Origin: UBA5189 sp040389445
Lineage (GTDB): Bacteria; Chloroflexota; Limnocylindria; Limnocylindrales; CSP1-4
DNA: 64,000 bases
Reading direction: 5' to 3'
NCBI GenBank assembly: GCA_040389445.1
Contig: JAZJZX010000008.1
Span: 43,062-107,061 of the forward strand
The translations under genes and the position numbers were made by a program. The notes under the pieces were generated by a model, which had not been told where the DNA came from, did not search any database, and saw nothing but the letters and a program-made list of their open reading frames with translations. The number at the start of each line of letters is the position of its first letter. The stretch's first letter is position 1. Shown here piece after piece: positions 18,021-27,392 of the stretch.

Positions 18021-19552
18021 AACCGCGATCGCGCGGCCTGCCCGTGCTATCCGCCTTCATCGGATTGGGTGCGTTCCTCGGCATGGCGGCGCTCGGTGAT
18101 CGCTCGCTGGAGGCCATCCTCGTCACGCTGGTCGCCTCAGGCGCCGCGGCGGCGATGGTGTTCCTCGTGGCCGAGCGGCCCGTGGCGGCGTTCGGGTTGC
18201 TGCTCGTGCTGGCTTCCGTCTCCAGCGTGGTCGTGGGGCTTCCCATCGGGCGCCTTCGGCTGGAACAGCCATCCATCGTCGCGGCCGTCGTCACGTTGTT
18301 CGCGATACGGGGGTGGCCGCGGCGTGCACAGCTGCGCCCGATGCTGCCGATCGTCGCCGCGTTCGCCGGCTACCTGGTCATCCTCACCCTCTCGTCGGTC
18401 CTGTACGCACCGAAGCCGCTCGTCAGCGCGCGACTGATCATCTGGACGGCGCTCTCGATGGCGGGAGGGTTCGCCGTGTTCGCGTTGCTGCTGCGAAGCA
18501 GGGAGGAGCGCGTCGACGGGTGGTTCACCGCAGCCGGCGTTGGGCACGCCGTCATCGGGCTGGTCATTGCCGCCGCCTTTCTGGTGATCGGGCCTGTCGG
18601 AATCCCCGGGATGCAGACCAGCCCCGGCGAAGTTCCGAAGGTCGCGGGCCTGGCCTTCGAAGCAAATCTCTTCGCGAGCATGCTCGGCGCACTCGCGCCG
18701 TTTGCGCTCGACCGCTTCCGTTCGCAGCGAACGATCGCGACGGCCATGCCCGTGATCGTGATTGTCGTGGGCCTCGGACTCGGGGTGACGCGGGGTGCCT
18801 ATCTCGGTCTCGCCGTGGGCCTGCTGACGTATCTTGCGATCATCGGCTACCGGAGCCGAGGGCGATCCGAAATCCTGGGCCTGATCCCTGTGATCGCCGT
18901 GGCCATGCTGCTGGCGCCGTCGATTGCTTCGGTCGCTTTGCCCGTCACCCGGGGTCCCGGGCTGGGCGGTCCGGGCCCGTCACCCGGTGCAAGTCTCCGG
19001 CCGGCCGAGACGCTCCGTCCGGGTGAGACCCTCAGGCCGGGTCAGACCCTTCGACCGGCTGAAACGTTGCGGCCGGGCGCAACTGATACCCCGGGCTCAA
19101 CACCCAGACCGAGTCCAACTCCCGTTGCCGACACGTTCGCGTACCGGACGAACCGGATCCCCGTCGCCCTCCACGACCTCCAGTCGAGCCCGCTCATCGG
19201 ACTCGGAGCCGCTTCGTACGGCCAGCGCCACGAGGTCAGGTACGCTCCGCCCGGCACTCCCGACTACATCGGGATCCTCGCCTTGGTGGCCGTCTATGAG
19301 TCCGGCATCCTGGGTGCCGCGGCCCTGGGCCTCGGCTTTGTCATGGCGCTGTGGATGTTCATCCGGATCAGCCGGGAGCGCTCCGGGCCCGGCGCAGCCT
19401 ACGCGGCATCGATCGTCACGCTGCTCGTTGCGTATCAGGCCACGAACGCCCTCTTCTTCTCGATCAACTGGATCATCCTGGGGGCGGGCCTTGCGCTCGC
19501 GGCACGCTCAGCGAGTCGCACACGCCTGGATTCGGCCTCAGCCCGTGCCTGA
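18017..19552 (+). CDS. O-antigen ligase/polymerase-like membrane protein with hexapeptide repeats
   Basis: A 511-residue integral membrane protein with about ten to twelve hydrophobic segments. Around residues 240-270 (VGLGLGVTRGAYLGLAVGLL) it resembles the Wzy/WaaL family. The long extracytoplasmic loop before IGLGAASYGQRHE carries five copies of LRP[AG][EQA]T (18995-19084) in a Pro/Thr-rich region. It is translationally coupled to the GT2 gene before it and overlaps the GT2 gene after it, so a polymerase or ligase for the same glycan is likely. Confidence 0.72.
   Translation: MKPRSRGLPVLSAFIGLGAFLGMAALGDRSLEAILVTLVASGAAAAMVFLVAERPVAAFGLLLVLASVSSVVVGLPIGRLRLEQPSIVAAVVTLFAIRGWPRRAQLRPMLPIVAAFAGYLVILTLSSVLYAPKPLVSARLIIWTALSMAGGFAVFALLLRSREERVDGWFTAAGVGHAVIGLVIAAAFLVIGPVGIPGMQTSPGEVPKVAGLAFEANLFASMLGALAPFALDRFRSQRTIATAMPVIVIVVGLGLGVTRGAYLGLAVGLLTYLAIIGYRSRGRSEILGLIPVIAVAMLLAPSIASVALPVTRGPGLGGPGPSPGASLRPAETLRPGETLRPGQTLRPAETLRPGATDTPGSTPRPSPTPVADTFAYRTNRIPVALHDLQSSPLIGLGAASYGQRHEVRYAPPGTPDYIGILALVAVYESGILGAAALGLGFVMALWMFIRISRERSGPGAAYAASIVTLLVAYQATNALFFSINWIILGAGLALAARSASRTRLDSASARA
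18995..19084 (+). repeat. Five 18-bp coding repeats (LRPxxT) in the ligase loop
   Basis: Five consecutive 18-bp units encode LRPAET, LRPGET, LRPGQT, LRPAET and LRPGAT. The DNA has diverged at third positions while the peptide is kept, so the repeat is under protein-level constraint rather than a fresh expansion. It lies in the predicted external loop of the ligase/polymerase. Confidence 0.9.
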
Positions 19553-20426
19553 AGGCGTCCCACCGTTGCCCGGCCCGACGACCGTGGTCGCGGTCGTCAC
19601 GACATTTCACCCGGAGCCCGGCCTGGTGGATCGCCTCGGCCTGCTGCCGGGCCAGGTCAGCCGCATCCTGATCGTCGACAACGGTTCTCTCGAATCGGAG
19701 CAGGCTGAGATTCGAGCGCTCGCGGATCGAGCCGACTTCAGTGTCATCTGGAACGACACGAATGTCGGACTGGCGGCCGCGCTGAACCAGGGTCTCGGCT
19801 GGGCGTCCGCCCTTGGGGCCTCTTGGGTGCTGCTGCTCGACCAGGACAGCGTGCCCGGGTCAGAAGTCGTTGCCGAAGCCGCCAGGGTTGTTGGGATCGT
19901 CCCGACGGGCCTTGTGGCGGCCCTCGGGTCCGGTATCGTGGGGCGAGACCACGGCGGATCGGCTGGCGATGCCGATTGGCGAGAGGAGCGGGCGGTCATC
20001 ACCTCGGGCACCATCGTCTCCGTCGAGGCGTGGCGAAAACTGGACGGGTTTCGACGGGACTTCTTCGTCGATTACGTTGATCTCGAGTTCTGCCTGCGCG
20101 CCCGGGCTGCCGGCTACCGAGTACTCCGCTCTCTCCGGCCCACCATTGAGCACGCCATCGGGCATCCAGAGCGGCACCGGCTTCTCTGGCGAACCGTGAC
20201 GGCCACCAACCACAGCCGGCAACGCCGGTACGAGATCACGAGGAACCGGATGGTCGTCTGGAGGACTTACTGGCGACGTGAGCCCGCGTTCGTGGCGTCC
20301 GATGGGGTGGGGTTCGTCAAGGAGCTCGTTAAGGTCGCGTTGTTCGAATCGGACCGGCGGGCGAAGCTTCAGGCGATCGCCACCGGGGTCAGGGACGCTT
20401 TCCGCCAGTCGCTCCAGCTGGGGTGA
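19545..20426 (+). CDS. GT2 family rhamnosyltransferase-like protein
   Basis: A 293-residue GT-A glycosyltransferase. VAVVTTFHPEPGLVDRL, ILIVDNGSLES, NDTNVGLAAALNQGLGWA and WVLLLDQDSVPG are the hallmarks of the RfbF/RfbN-type rhamnosyltransferases, including the DQD motif. FFVDYVDLEFCLRARAAGY is the acceptor-side motif. GTG 19545 overlaps the preceding gene by eight bases; TTG 19566 is an alternative. It ends the plus-strand run and converges on the minus-strand operon with 18 bases between stops. Confidence 0.85.
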   Translation: MPEGVPPLPGPTTVVAVVTTFHPEPGLVDRLGLLPGQVSRILIVDNGSLESEQAEIRALADRADFSVIWNDTNVGLAAALNQGLGWASALGASWVLLLDQDSVPGSEVVAEAARVVGIVPTGLVAALGSGIVGRDHGGSAGDADWREERAVITSGTIVSVEAWRKLDGFRRDFFVDYVDLEFCLRARAAGYRVLRSLRPTIEHAIGHPERHRLLWRTVTATNHSRQRRYEITRNRMVVWRTYWRREPAFVASDGVGFVKELVKVALFESDRRAKLQAIATGVRDAFRQSLQLG

Positions 20427-20444
20427 GGTGCCGGAGGAGCGAGG

Positions 20445-21698
20445 CTAGCCTCGTGGAAGAAGCCATTCCAGTCCGGCCCCTTCGAGGGCCCGGAAGACGG
20501 CCTCGCGGGACAGGTCCGGGGTTATCGCGTCGGACCGTCGCACGCGGCGCTGGATTTCCAGGCCGAAGAGTTGTGACACCTCCCGATCGCTCCGCTTTCG
20601 CTTCGCCTGAATGGTCGCGCGACTGGCAAGCAGCTCGGACCAGCCCCACAGGATGTCGTCAAGAGCGGCGGCCGCCGCGCCGGTCCGCGAATCGACCAGG
20701 ATCCCGCCCGGATCGATCACGCCTGCGACAAGCCGCGCCAGTCGGCTCCGAATGGCGCTGTCGCGCCGATACAGCCGCACAGCTTCCGAGCCCAGACGGT
20801 GCCATGCGTCGGTCGCCCGCGACCTGGTAGGTGGTTTGCGGTAGGCGAACGCGTCGAAGCCTGGGACATGGAAGCGATCCGGAGACCCGAGGTTGTTGGC
20901 CATCTGGGCGCTCGCCTCGAGCAACAACACGGGAAGCAGGCGCCGGAGTGTCTCGTCCTCGGCGTTCTTGATGGCGGATGAAATTGCGTTGCGGGTGAGG
21001 AGGAAGTCAATCTGCTCTCGGCGCAGTCGGCGGCTCGTTCCGTGATGCCGATGGAAGACCCGGGATGCAGGCTCCAGCAGCACGCGCCAGCCCATGATCC
21101 AATACCGCCACCCGAGGTCCACGTCCTCGTAGTAGGCGAAGAACCGCTCGTCGAACCCACCCACCTCCAGGAAGAGGTCGCGCCGGACCATCATCGCGGC
21201 CCCGTTCGCGAATAGCTGCTCGGTGGGTTGGGTTGGCGCATCCGCCAGGGGCTGGCCGTAGTCGAGCTGCACGCCCCTCGCCATCGGGGTGAGCCCTGAG
21301 CGTCCGAAGTCGATGGACGTGCCCTCCCAGTCGAGCACGAGCGATCCGACGGCAGCCACATCGGGCTCTCGCACGAGGGCGTCGAGGAGCGGCGCCAGCC
21401 ATCCCGGGTCGACGCGCGCGTCATTGTTCAGGAAGGCAACGTGCTCGGCCGCCGCGGCGCGTGCTCCCTGGTTACACGCCGCTGCGAAGCCGCGGTTAGC
21501 GTCGTTTGCCAGCAGACGTACACGGGGGAAGGTGCTCCGGACCAAGTCCGCGGAGCCGTCGGTTGATCCGTTGTCAACAACGATGACCTCCAGGGCTCGG
21601 CCAGACCCGTCAGGGGAGATCACCGAGGCCAGACACTCACCCAGGTATTCCCGTCCGTTCCAGTTCGGGATTACAACGCTCGCGTCCGCCTCCGCCAT
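20445..21698 (-). CDS. GT2 family glycosyltransferase
   Basis: A 417-residue protein, the last gene of the long minus-strand glycan operon. The GT-A domain covers about residues 1-260: SVVIPNWNGREYLGECL, VIVVDNGSTDGS, NRGFAAACNQGA, FLNNDARVD and YYEDVDLGWRYWIMGW. A helical extension of about 150 residues follows (VIDPGGILVDSRTG and downstream), longer than in a simple GT2 and without a recognisable domain. The ATG overlaps the stop of the epimerase upstream by one base (TGATG). Confidence 0.86.
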   Translation of the reverse strand: MAEADASVVIPNWNGREYLGECLASVISPDGSGRALEVIVVDNGSTDGSADLVRSTFPRVRLLANDANRGFAAACNQGARAAAAEHVAFLNNDARVDPGWLAPLLDALVREPDVAAVGSLVLDWEGTSIDFGRSGLTPMARGVQLDYGQPLADAPTQPTEQLFANGAAMMVRRDLFLEVGGFDERFFAYYEDVDLGWRYWIMGWRVLLEPASRVFHRHHGTSRRLRREQIDFLLTRNAISSAIKNAEDETLRRLLPVLLLEASAQMANNLGSPDRFHVPGFDAFAYRKPPTRSRATDAWHRLGSEAVRLYRRDSAIRSRLARLVAGVIDPGGILVDSRTGAAAAALDDILWGWSELLASRATIQAKRKRSDREVSQLFGLEIQRRVRRSDAITPDLSREAVFRALEGAGLEWLLPRG

Positions 21699-22660
21699 CA
21701 GGCGCGCGGCCCTCGCGTCGATTTGCCAATCGACGAATACGTGCTGGTCAATCCGTCCTCAAATCGCGTCGCAGCTGCCCAGCCAAGCACGGCCTCGGCA
21801 CGTCGCGGATCCAAGCGGCTGTCACGGATGTCGCCTGGGCGTGCTGGCCCGTACGTCGGCGGGCGCTCGTATCCGGAGATAGTCGCCAAGCACTGGAAGA
21901 GTCGGTTAATCGAAGTTGCCCGTCCGGTAGATACATTCACGGTCGCCGGTGCATTAGCTGCCATCGCCTTGAGAACGGCTTCGGTCACATCGCCTACGTA
22001 GATGAAATCCCGCGTCTGCTCGCCGTCCCCATCAATGGTGACTGGCAACCCTTGAAACATGCGATCAGCGAAGATGGAGACCACCCCACCTTCGCCGTCT
22101 GCCCGCTGTCGTGGCCCGTAGACGTTGGAGAGGCGCATGATCATGGCGCGCAGCCGACCCGCGCCCAGAACGTCGAGGTATCGTTCGACGATCCATTTGC
22201 TCCACCCGTAGGGGCTCTGCGGCGAGACAGGTTGATCCTCGGCGTGCGACAAGGCTCCGGTCCCGAACAGGGCCCCACCGGTCGTGACGTAGATCAGGGT
22301 GGTCGATGGGGCTTCGAGCGCGGCCTCGATCACGTTGAGGCTGCCCAGGATGTTCGATCGCGCGTCTGCGGCCGGATCCTGGATCGATCTAGTCACGGAC
22401 GTTTGGGCCGCACAGTGGACCACCACCGCGGGCCGCACCCTCGCGATCCTGCTGGCGTAAGTGCGATCTGCAAGGTCCCCCTGTTCGAACTCGGCGGCAT
22501 CGGTCAGGTTGGTCGGGGATCCGGTGCTCAGATCATCGAATACCCAAACGCGCCAACCTTCTTCCTGAAGTCGATCCACGATGTGCGACCCGATGAAGCC
22601 GGCCCCGCCCGTGACGACTGCCACCGGGCGCAAGGCCCTTCGCGTGCTCAACGGAGTCAT
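21698..22660 (-). CDS. NAD-dependent sugar epimerase/dehydratase
   Basis: A 320-residue extended short-chain dehydrogenase. It binds NAD(P) through VVTGGAGFIGSHIVDRL and carries the catalytic Tyr-Lys in SPYGWSKWIVERY, with VTTGGALFG supplying the Ser/Thr. MRLSNVYGPRQ and RDFIYVGDV are typical of UDP-glucose 4-epimerase-like enzymes. It prepares a nucleotide sugar for the surrounding transferases. Its start overlaps the previous gene in the operon by four bases. Confidence 0.86.
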   Translation of the reverse strand: MTPLSTRRALRPVAVVTGGAGFIGSHIVDRLQEEGWRVWVFDDLSTGSPTNLTDAAEFEQGDLADRTYASRIARVRPAVVVHCAAQTSVTRSIQDPAADARSNILGSLNVIEAALEAPSTTLIYVTTGGALFGTGALSHAEDQPVSPQSPYGWSKWIVERYLDVLGAGRLRAMIMRLSNVYGPRQRADGEGGVVSIFADRMFQGLPVTIDGDGEQTRDFIYVGDVTEAVLKAMAANAPATVNVSTGRATSINRLFQCLATISGYERPPTYGPARPGDIRDSRLDPRRAEAVLGWAAATRFEDGLTSTYSSIGKSTRGPRA

Positions 22661-23445
22661 TCCTCGGTCGTGGGGTTGTGTCGAGCCGGGAAGTACCGGT
22701 AGACGATCCGGTCGACGTAACCCATGCGCACGCCTGCTCGGATCATTCGACGCCAGAGGTTCCAGTCAGCCGGCAGGCCGTCAAGCCAGCTCCGTGCGTC
22801 GTAGCGCATGAACGCAAGACGAGTTGAATAGAGCGCGGCGCCCTGAGTGAACTTGCCATGGCCGGGAGGCCAGCTCCCGAGCTCCTTCCAGCCGCCGTCG
22901 AGCTGGAGAATCGCGGTCTTCCCGTAGACGAATTCGAGGCGTCGTTCGATCGCCGCACTCAGGAGTGCCTCGACCCGGTCGTCAGTACACTCGTCGTCGT
23001 CGTCGAGAGGCGCGATCCAGGACCCCCGAGCAAGTCGGAGCGCCGCGTTCATCGGGGCGTGGCCAATAACCTTCCAGCGTCGCTCGGCGTTCCGTGGATA
23101 CGAGGTCCGCGGTAGATTGACGAACCGGACGCGTGGATCCGTGACTTGAGCCACCGCCGCCATTGTTTCGGGTGTTGCGCCGTCTCCGATGACCAGGATC
23201 TCGATGTTCCGATGCGTCTGACGAATCGCTGAAGCTATTGCGCGCTCGACGAGCATCGGCCCGCGATCGTAAGTGGCAATTCGGATTGTCACCAGTGGGT
23301 CCACCGCGTCCGATGCTTCCCAGCACACCTCTCGCCCTCGCCGAAGATCCGCCATTCGCCGCCGGTCGAGGCTCGCTCGTAACTCGAAATGAACGCGCCG
23401 GGCAGCCCGGAGTGGACCACGCACGGCTCCGCGGAGAATGCTCAT
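22657..23445 (-). CDS. GT2 family glycosyltransferase
   Basis: A 262-residue GT-A glycosyltransferase. After a basic N-terminal leader of about 50 residues come VTIRIATYDRGPMLVERAI, EILVIGDGAT and the acidic metal-binding run IAPLDDDDECTDDRVEALL. The variant GDGAT instead of DDGST is seen in some GT2 families. It overlaps its neighbours on both sides by four bases. From here to about 31 kb the operon has noticeably lower GC than the rest of the window. Confidence 0.82.
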   Translation of the reverse strand: MSILRGAVRGPLRAARRVHFELRASLDRRRMADLRRGREVCWEASDAVDPLVTIRIATYDRGPMLVERAIASAIRQTHRNIEILVIGDGATPETMAAVAQVTDPRVRFVNLPRTSYPRNAERRWKVIGHAPMNAALRLARGSWIAPLDDDDECTDDRVEALLSAAIERRLEFVYGKTAILQLDGGWKELGSWPPGHGKFTQGAALYSTRLAFMRYDARSWLDGLPADWNLWRRMIRAGVRMGYVDRIVYRYFPARHNPTTEE

Positions 23446-24158
23446 ATAATGTTGGTGGGCGCTTGGTAAAGGAGTGTCATCCCGGGCAATCCCAAACCCG
23501 AATCATGACGCCGGAATCTACCGGGGAATCGACCTAGAACGTCACCAATTGCACGATATGGTCCAACGTTGTAGTTGGCGTCCCGTGATTGGCTAAAGGT
23601 GTCATGGACCAGGATCGTCGCATCGGGTACAGCGAGGGCGATGCCATCGACCTCGCGCCGCACGCTTTCGTAGGCGTGATCGCCGTCGACGAAGAACAGA
23701 CTGCCAGTTGGCCGGCCGGCCTCGCTCCAGATCAGGAGGGATGTTTCGAGCCCATCACCCTGGTGCAGATGAACCCGCGGGAGCTCGCGGACGAACCTGC
23801 CACGCTCGAGATGCGGATGCTCCGGGTGCCCCACGTCATCAGGGAGATCGGTCGAGTGGACTTCCGCCGGGATTCGGTAATGTGCCGTGGACTCGTAGAA
23901 GATCCGGGCCGACTTGCCGATGTGCGTTCCCCACTCGAAGATTCCTGATGGCTGGAATCGGCACACAGTCGCGACCATCAGCATTAGTTCATGAAGCGGG
24001 AAGGGATGGGTCCCGACAATCGGTACCAACTTGCGGACAACGAACTCTGACACAGCCCATGTGTCGACCTCGAACTCTGTGGAGCTACGGTTTCTTGCGG
24101 GATCCGCCCGGCTAACCGGTGGGGGCAGACCCTGCAGTAGGGAGCTAAGCCTCGACAT
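23442..24158 (-). CDS. Class I SAM-dependent methyltransferase (Methyltransf_24/CmcI-like)
   Basis: A 238-residue protein. GIFEWGTHIGKSARIFYES is an altered motif I. STDLPDD, LHQGDGLE and LFFVDGDHAYESVRREV follow, the last being the signature of Methyltransf_24/CmcI-like enzymes that often modify sugars. ILVHDTFSQ is the next strand. The codon use is less GC-rich than in flanking regions. It is coupled to the GT2 gene downstream by a four-base overlap. The acceptor is unknown. Confidence 0.75.
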   Translation of the reverse strand: MSRLSSLLQGLPPPVSRADPARNRSSTEFEVDTWAVSEFVVRKLVPIVGTHPFPLHELMLMVATVCRFQPSGIFEWGTHIGKSARIFYESTAHYRIPAEVHSTDLPDDVGHPEHPHLERGRFVRELPRVHLHQGDGLETSLLIWSEAGRPTGSLFFVDGDHAYESVRREVDGIALAVPDATILVHDTFSQSRDANYNVGPYRAIGDVLGRFPGRFRRHDSGLGLPGMTLLYQAPTNII

Positions 24159-25440
24159 TCGGCGACCTCTTCTGTTCGATCAAGCGTGCGAACAACGTCT
24201 CGTATCTGCGAGAGACGATATCCCACGTATATTCTGCCGACCAACTACGGCGCCCCTCGCGACCCAAGGTGTCGAGTAGCTCGGGATTCTCAGCCAAGCT
24301 GGAGATGTGCTTGGCAAGGACCGCCGGGTCAACCCGGGTGTAGCCCTGTGAGTCGCGCGGTGCTGGGCACACCATTCCGCCGCCTGTCCGCTCGGCGATC
24401 TCAGCCGCGTTGCCGACCGGTACAGTCAGAAACGGGAGCCCAGCAGCCGCGGCCTCGAACAGCACGAGCGGTGAGTACTCGATGTTGGACGCAAAGACGA
24501 ACAAGTCGCTGTGGAGGTAGGCCTGCACCAGCTCCGGGCGCGGCAGGTCGAGAATGACCGCTCTCTTCGTCGAGTCTCCGCGATTAAGCCTTGCGACGCG
24601 CGAAGCGATCGCCTGCGCATCCGGAGAGGACAAGGGCCGTCGCCGTCGCCAGGTCCGCCGTGCCTCGCGGGCCACTCGGCGAATGGCTCCAATTGCGCCT
24701 CGACGCCTCTCCTGGCCCCCGTTCGTGCTCGGGATCACATTACCGTTCAGAATTAGCGTCGCGGACCGGCCAGGAAACGTCGCCAGGTCGAACGCCTCGG
24801 CCAACTCCCGATGGCCCTTGAGCCCACCCGTGAAGGTGCCGACCGTGAGGATTACGAAGGCATCCTCCGCGATCCGATGTCGTGCCCTGAACCCCGGATC
24901 GGGCAGGACGCCGAACTCCCGCTCACTGGCGGCATTCGAGAGCACGATGAGGTTTGAGAGGCCGGCAGCGCGCGCGAAGTTGATGTCGCGGCAGTCCGAG
25001 GCGTAGAAGACCAACTGATCGAACGCGCGCAGGACCTGCGGCATCTCGCGGAAGTACTCGCTGTATGCCGGGTCATACAGCCCCGAGAAACCACACGGGA
25101 TGAAGACCTTCGGTGGCGCGATCCGTCCAAGCACTGGCCACAGTGCGTCGAAGGTCCATTGCTGGGCGGCCTTGATCATTAGGATGTCGAACTCGCCGCG
25201 TAGCACGAACTCGCGATACGCGTCGACGTCGCCCTGCAGGCCGCGCGCGAGAGACCCGGAGACTCCGAACTCCGCGATGGTAACGCCGTTGAGTGATCGG
25301 GCCGTCCGCTCTGCAAGGGCAGACGTTGCGACGGTCACGCTGTGGCCGCGCTCGACGAATCGCTCGGCGAGCTGGCGCATGACCTCCTGTACGCCGCCGA
25401 CGGATGGGTGGTAGAACTCGCAGGCGAGTAGGATCCGCAT
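24145..25440 (-). CDS. GT4 family glycosyltransferase
   Basis: A 431-residue GT-B enzyme starting MRILLACEFYHPSVGGVQEV, the usual acceptor-domain glycine loop. ILTVGTFTGGLKGHRELAEAF starts the donor domain, and NIEYSPLVLFEAAAAGLPFL is the GT4 E-x7-E region. An Arg-rich stretch (about residues 270-300) interrupts the donor domain and is unusual. ATG 25440 is four bases downstream of the epimerase stop. It overlaps the following methyltransferase gene by 14 bases. Confidence 0.86.
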   Translation of the reverse strand: MRILLACEFYHPSVGGVQEVMRQLAERFVERGHSVTVATSALAERTARSLNGVTIAEFGVSGSLARGLQGDVDAYREFVLRGEFDILMIKAAQQWTFDALWPVLGRIAPPKVFIPCGFSGLYDPAYSEYFREMPQVLRAFDQLVFYASDCRDINFARAAGLSNLIVLSNAASEREFGVLPDPGFRARHRIAEDAFVILTVGTFTGGLKGHRELAEAFDLATFPGRSATLILNGNVIPSTNGGQERRRGAIGAIRRVAREARRTWRRRRPLSSPDAQAIASRVARLNRGDSTKRAVILDLPRPELVQAYLHSDLFVFASNIEYSPLVLFEAAAAGLPFLTVPVGNAAEIAERTGGGMVCPAPRDSQGYTRVDPAVLAKHISSLAENPELLDTLGREGRRSWSAEYTWDIVSRRYETLFARLIEQKRSPNVEA

Positions 25441-25444
25441 CGGC

Positions 25445-26392
25445 CTACCGATCCCCGGTGTCCTGTGCGAATCGCCATGCTCGTCCGATGCCCTCCGCAA
25501 GCTCGATCGCGGGGAGCCACCCCGAGACAGCAGTCAGCTTGCGGCTGTCGAGGACGTTCGCCGGCACATCGAAGGTTCTCGCGGGAAGGGTTGTAGTCCG
25601 GACATCGTAACCCGATGATTTAGCCAACGGCTCGATCAAGGCGAGGACGTCGAGATTACTACTCCCCTCGCCGCTGCCGATGTTGTAGATCTCGCCCGCC
25701 TGACCGTGATCCAGCGCGGCGACGATACCTCGTGCGATATCGGACACGTGGACGTAGTCGCGGATGGTGCCGAATGGTCCATAAACAGGGACGGCCATCC
25801 CGTGGATGACAGAGTGGATAGCGGTCGCGACGAAGCCCTGACCAGAGAATGCCCGCTGGCCTTCCCCGTAGGCGTTGCCCGGGCGCACGATGACAATCGG
25901 AAGCCCGGACGTGAGGCCGAACATTCCGGCGTACTTCTCGATCGTCAGCTTGGTGATGCCGTAAGGCGATATGGGATTGGTTGGATGGTCTTCGCCGATG
26001 GGCAACAGTGTGGCGATGCCGTAGACCGTTCCCCCCGAGGACGCCATAACGACCTTGCGGATGCCAGCTCGCGCAGCTTCCTGGAGGAGGCGCACGCTCG
26101 GGGGGAGGTTGGAAACGATGTCGAAGACGGGATCGTCGAAACTCGTCTGGGGGACCGTGGAGTAGGCGAGGTCGACCACCGCGTCATTGCCGCGCAACGC
26201 GGACTGTAGGGCGGCTGGATCGCCGTAGTCGCCGGCAAGGTATCGCACGCCGTTCGGGACGGCCACCCGTGAGCGGTCGTGCCGGCCCAGCACCGTAACT
26301 GATCGGCCCAACTGGTCGAGGAGGCGCGTGACGTAGGTGCCGATGAACCCGGCACCACCGATGACGCAGATGCTCGTGTGTTTGTCGCTCAT
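25445..26392 (-). CDS. NAD-dependent epimerase/dehydratase
   Basis: A 315-residue extended short-chain dehydrogenase. ICVIGGAGFIGTYVTRLL binds the cofactor, MASSGGTVYG and SPYGITKLTIEKY supply Ser and Tyr-Lys, and IVRPGNAYGEGQ and GTIRDYVHVSDIARG are typical of UDP-glucose 4-epimerase relatives. It is the second epimerase in the operon and only distantly similar to the one at 21698, so two different nucleotide sugars are probably made. Confidence 0.86.
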   Translation of the reverse strand: MSDKHTSICVIGGAGFIGTYVTRLLDQLGRSVTVLGRHDRSRVAVPNGVRYLAGDYGDPAALQSALRGNDAVVDLAYSTVPQTSFDDPVFDIVSNLPPSVRLLQEAARAGIRKVVMASSGGTVYGIATLLPIGEDHPTNPISPYGITKLTIEKYAGMFGLTSGLPIVIVRPGNAYGEGQRAFSGQGFVATAIHSVIHGMAVPVYGPFGTIRDYVHVSDIARGIVAALDHGQAGEIYNIGSGEGSSNLDVLALIEPLAKSSGYDVRTTTLPARTFDVPANVLDSRKLTAVSGWLPAIELAEGIGRAWRFAQDTGDR

Positions 26393-26405
26393 CGCCGTCC
26401 TGCGC

Positions 26406-27380
26406 CTACCCGATCAGCTGTCGCGCACGATGTGCCGCCCGCCGTAGGGGACGCCGCCAGCCTCGACCGAATCGAACATCCCGCCAGCGAGCCGCGAGAG
26501 CGCTGACGTGCCGGTCGGCCTCGCGCTCGAACCGGCGCACGTCGTGGCCGGCCGCCCGGGCGGCTGCATGTCGGAAGATGATCCGCATCACCCGGAAATC
26601 AGGATTGCCCTCGATCCTGTGGGCAGCGTGATGCTCAAGTGCAGCGAGGTTGACGACTGGAGCAGCATCGGCCGGGACCCCAGCCCACCAGCCGATGTTC
26701 TCGGCGCATATGGTTACGAGGCGGTCCAGGAAGGGCGACGGCCCGCTCCTCGACATGCTCCCTCGGACCTCCCGGTACACATGTAGCACCTCGGGCAGAT
26801 TGGCGACCGCGAACTGACGCGCGATCCGTGACCAGAGCTCGTAGTCCTCGGGGGGCTGGCGCGCCGGATCCGTGGTGTAGCCGCCCACTTGCTGGATTGC
26901 TGCTCTGCGGAGCATGACCGAACTGTGGACGAAGGGATTGTTGAGAAGCAGCAGGTACTTGAGGTCGGCGTCGTCTGCGGGGTGGGTATGGATGCGTCCC
27001 GTTGGCGCTTGCTCCCGCCAGATTTCGGCCCAGGTGCCGACGAGCGCATGGTCCGGATGAGTGGCCATGAACGCTACCTGCTTGGCCAGGCGCTCGGGCA
27101 GGGAGCGGTCGTCCTGATCCTGCCGGGCGATGAGCTCACCACGCGCCATCGCGATCCCTCGGTTCAGCGTTGCCGCGAGCCCGACATTGGCCTGTGAGAC
27201 GAACTGGATCCTCGGGTCCCGATACCGCCGGACGACCTCGGGTGTCTCATCCGTGGAACCATCATCGATCACAATGAGCTCGAAGTCCTCGAACGTTTGG
27301 GCAAGCATGCTTTCGACTGCCTCACCGATGTAGGCGGGGCAGTTGTAGGCGGGAAGGATCACGCTGACTGTTGGCTTCAT
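26406..27380 (-). CDS. GT2 family glycosyltransferase
   Basis: A 324-residue GT-A glycosyltransferase with a classic start: VSVILPAYNCPAYIGEAVES, LIVIDDGSTDETPEVV, VGLAATLNRGIAMARGE and ARQDQDDRSLPERLAKQV. The acceptor side shows PPEDYELWSRIARQF. The last 100 residues are very basic (RWRDVRFGRGWRRPLRRAA), which could help membrane contact. It lies 13 bases from each operon neighbour. Confidence 0.87.
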   Translation of the reverse strand: MKPTVSVILPAYNCPAYIGEAVESMLAQTFEDFELIVIDDGSTDETPEVVRRYRDPRIQFVSQANVGLAATLNRGIAMARGELIARQDQDDRSLPERLAKQVAFMATHPDHALVGTWAEIWREQAPTGRIHTHPADDADLKYLLLLNNPFVHSSVMLRRAAIQQVGGYTTDPARQPPEDYELWSRIARQFAVANLPEVLHVYREVRGSMSRSGPSPFLDRLVTICAENIGWWAGVPADAAPVVNLAALEHHAAHRIEGNPDFRVMRIIFRHAAARAAGHDVRRFEREADRHVSALAARWRDVRFGRGWRRPLRRAAHRARQLIG

Positions 27381-27392
27381 TCGCGGGTCGGC

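Noticed and set aside
23444..23452. TATAAT on the plus strand
   Set aside because: It lies at the overlap of two minus-strand genes, with no plus-strand gene downstream, so it is a chance match in the AT-richer section.
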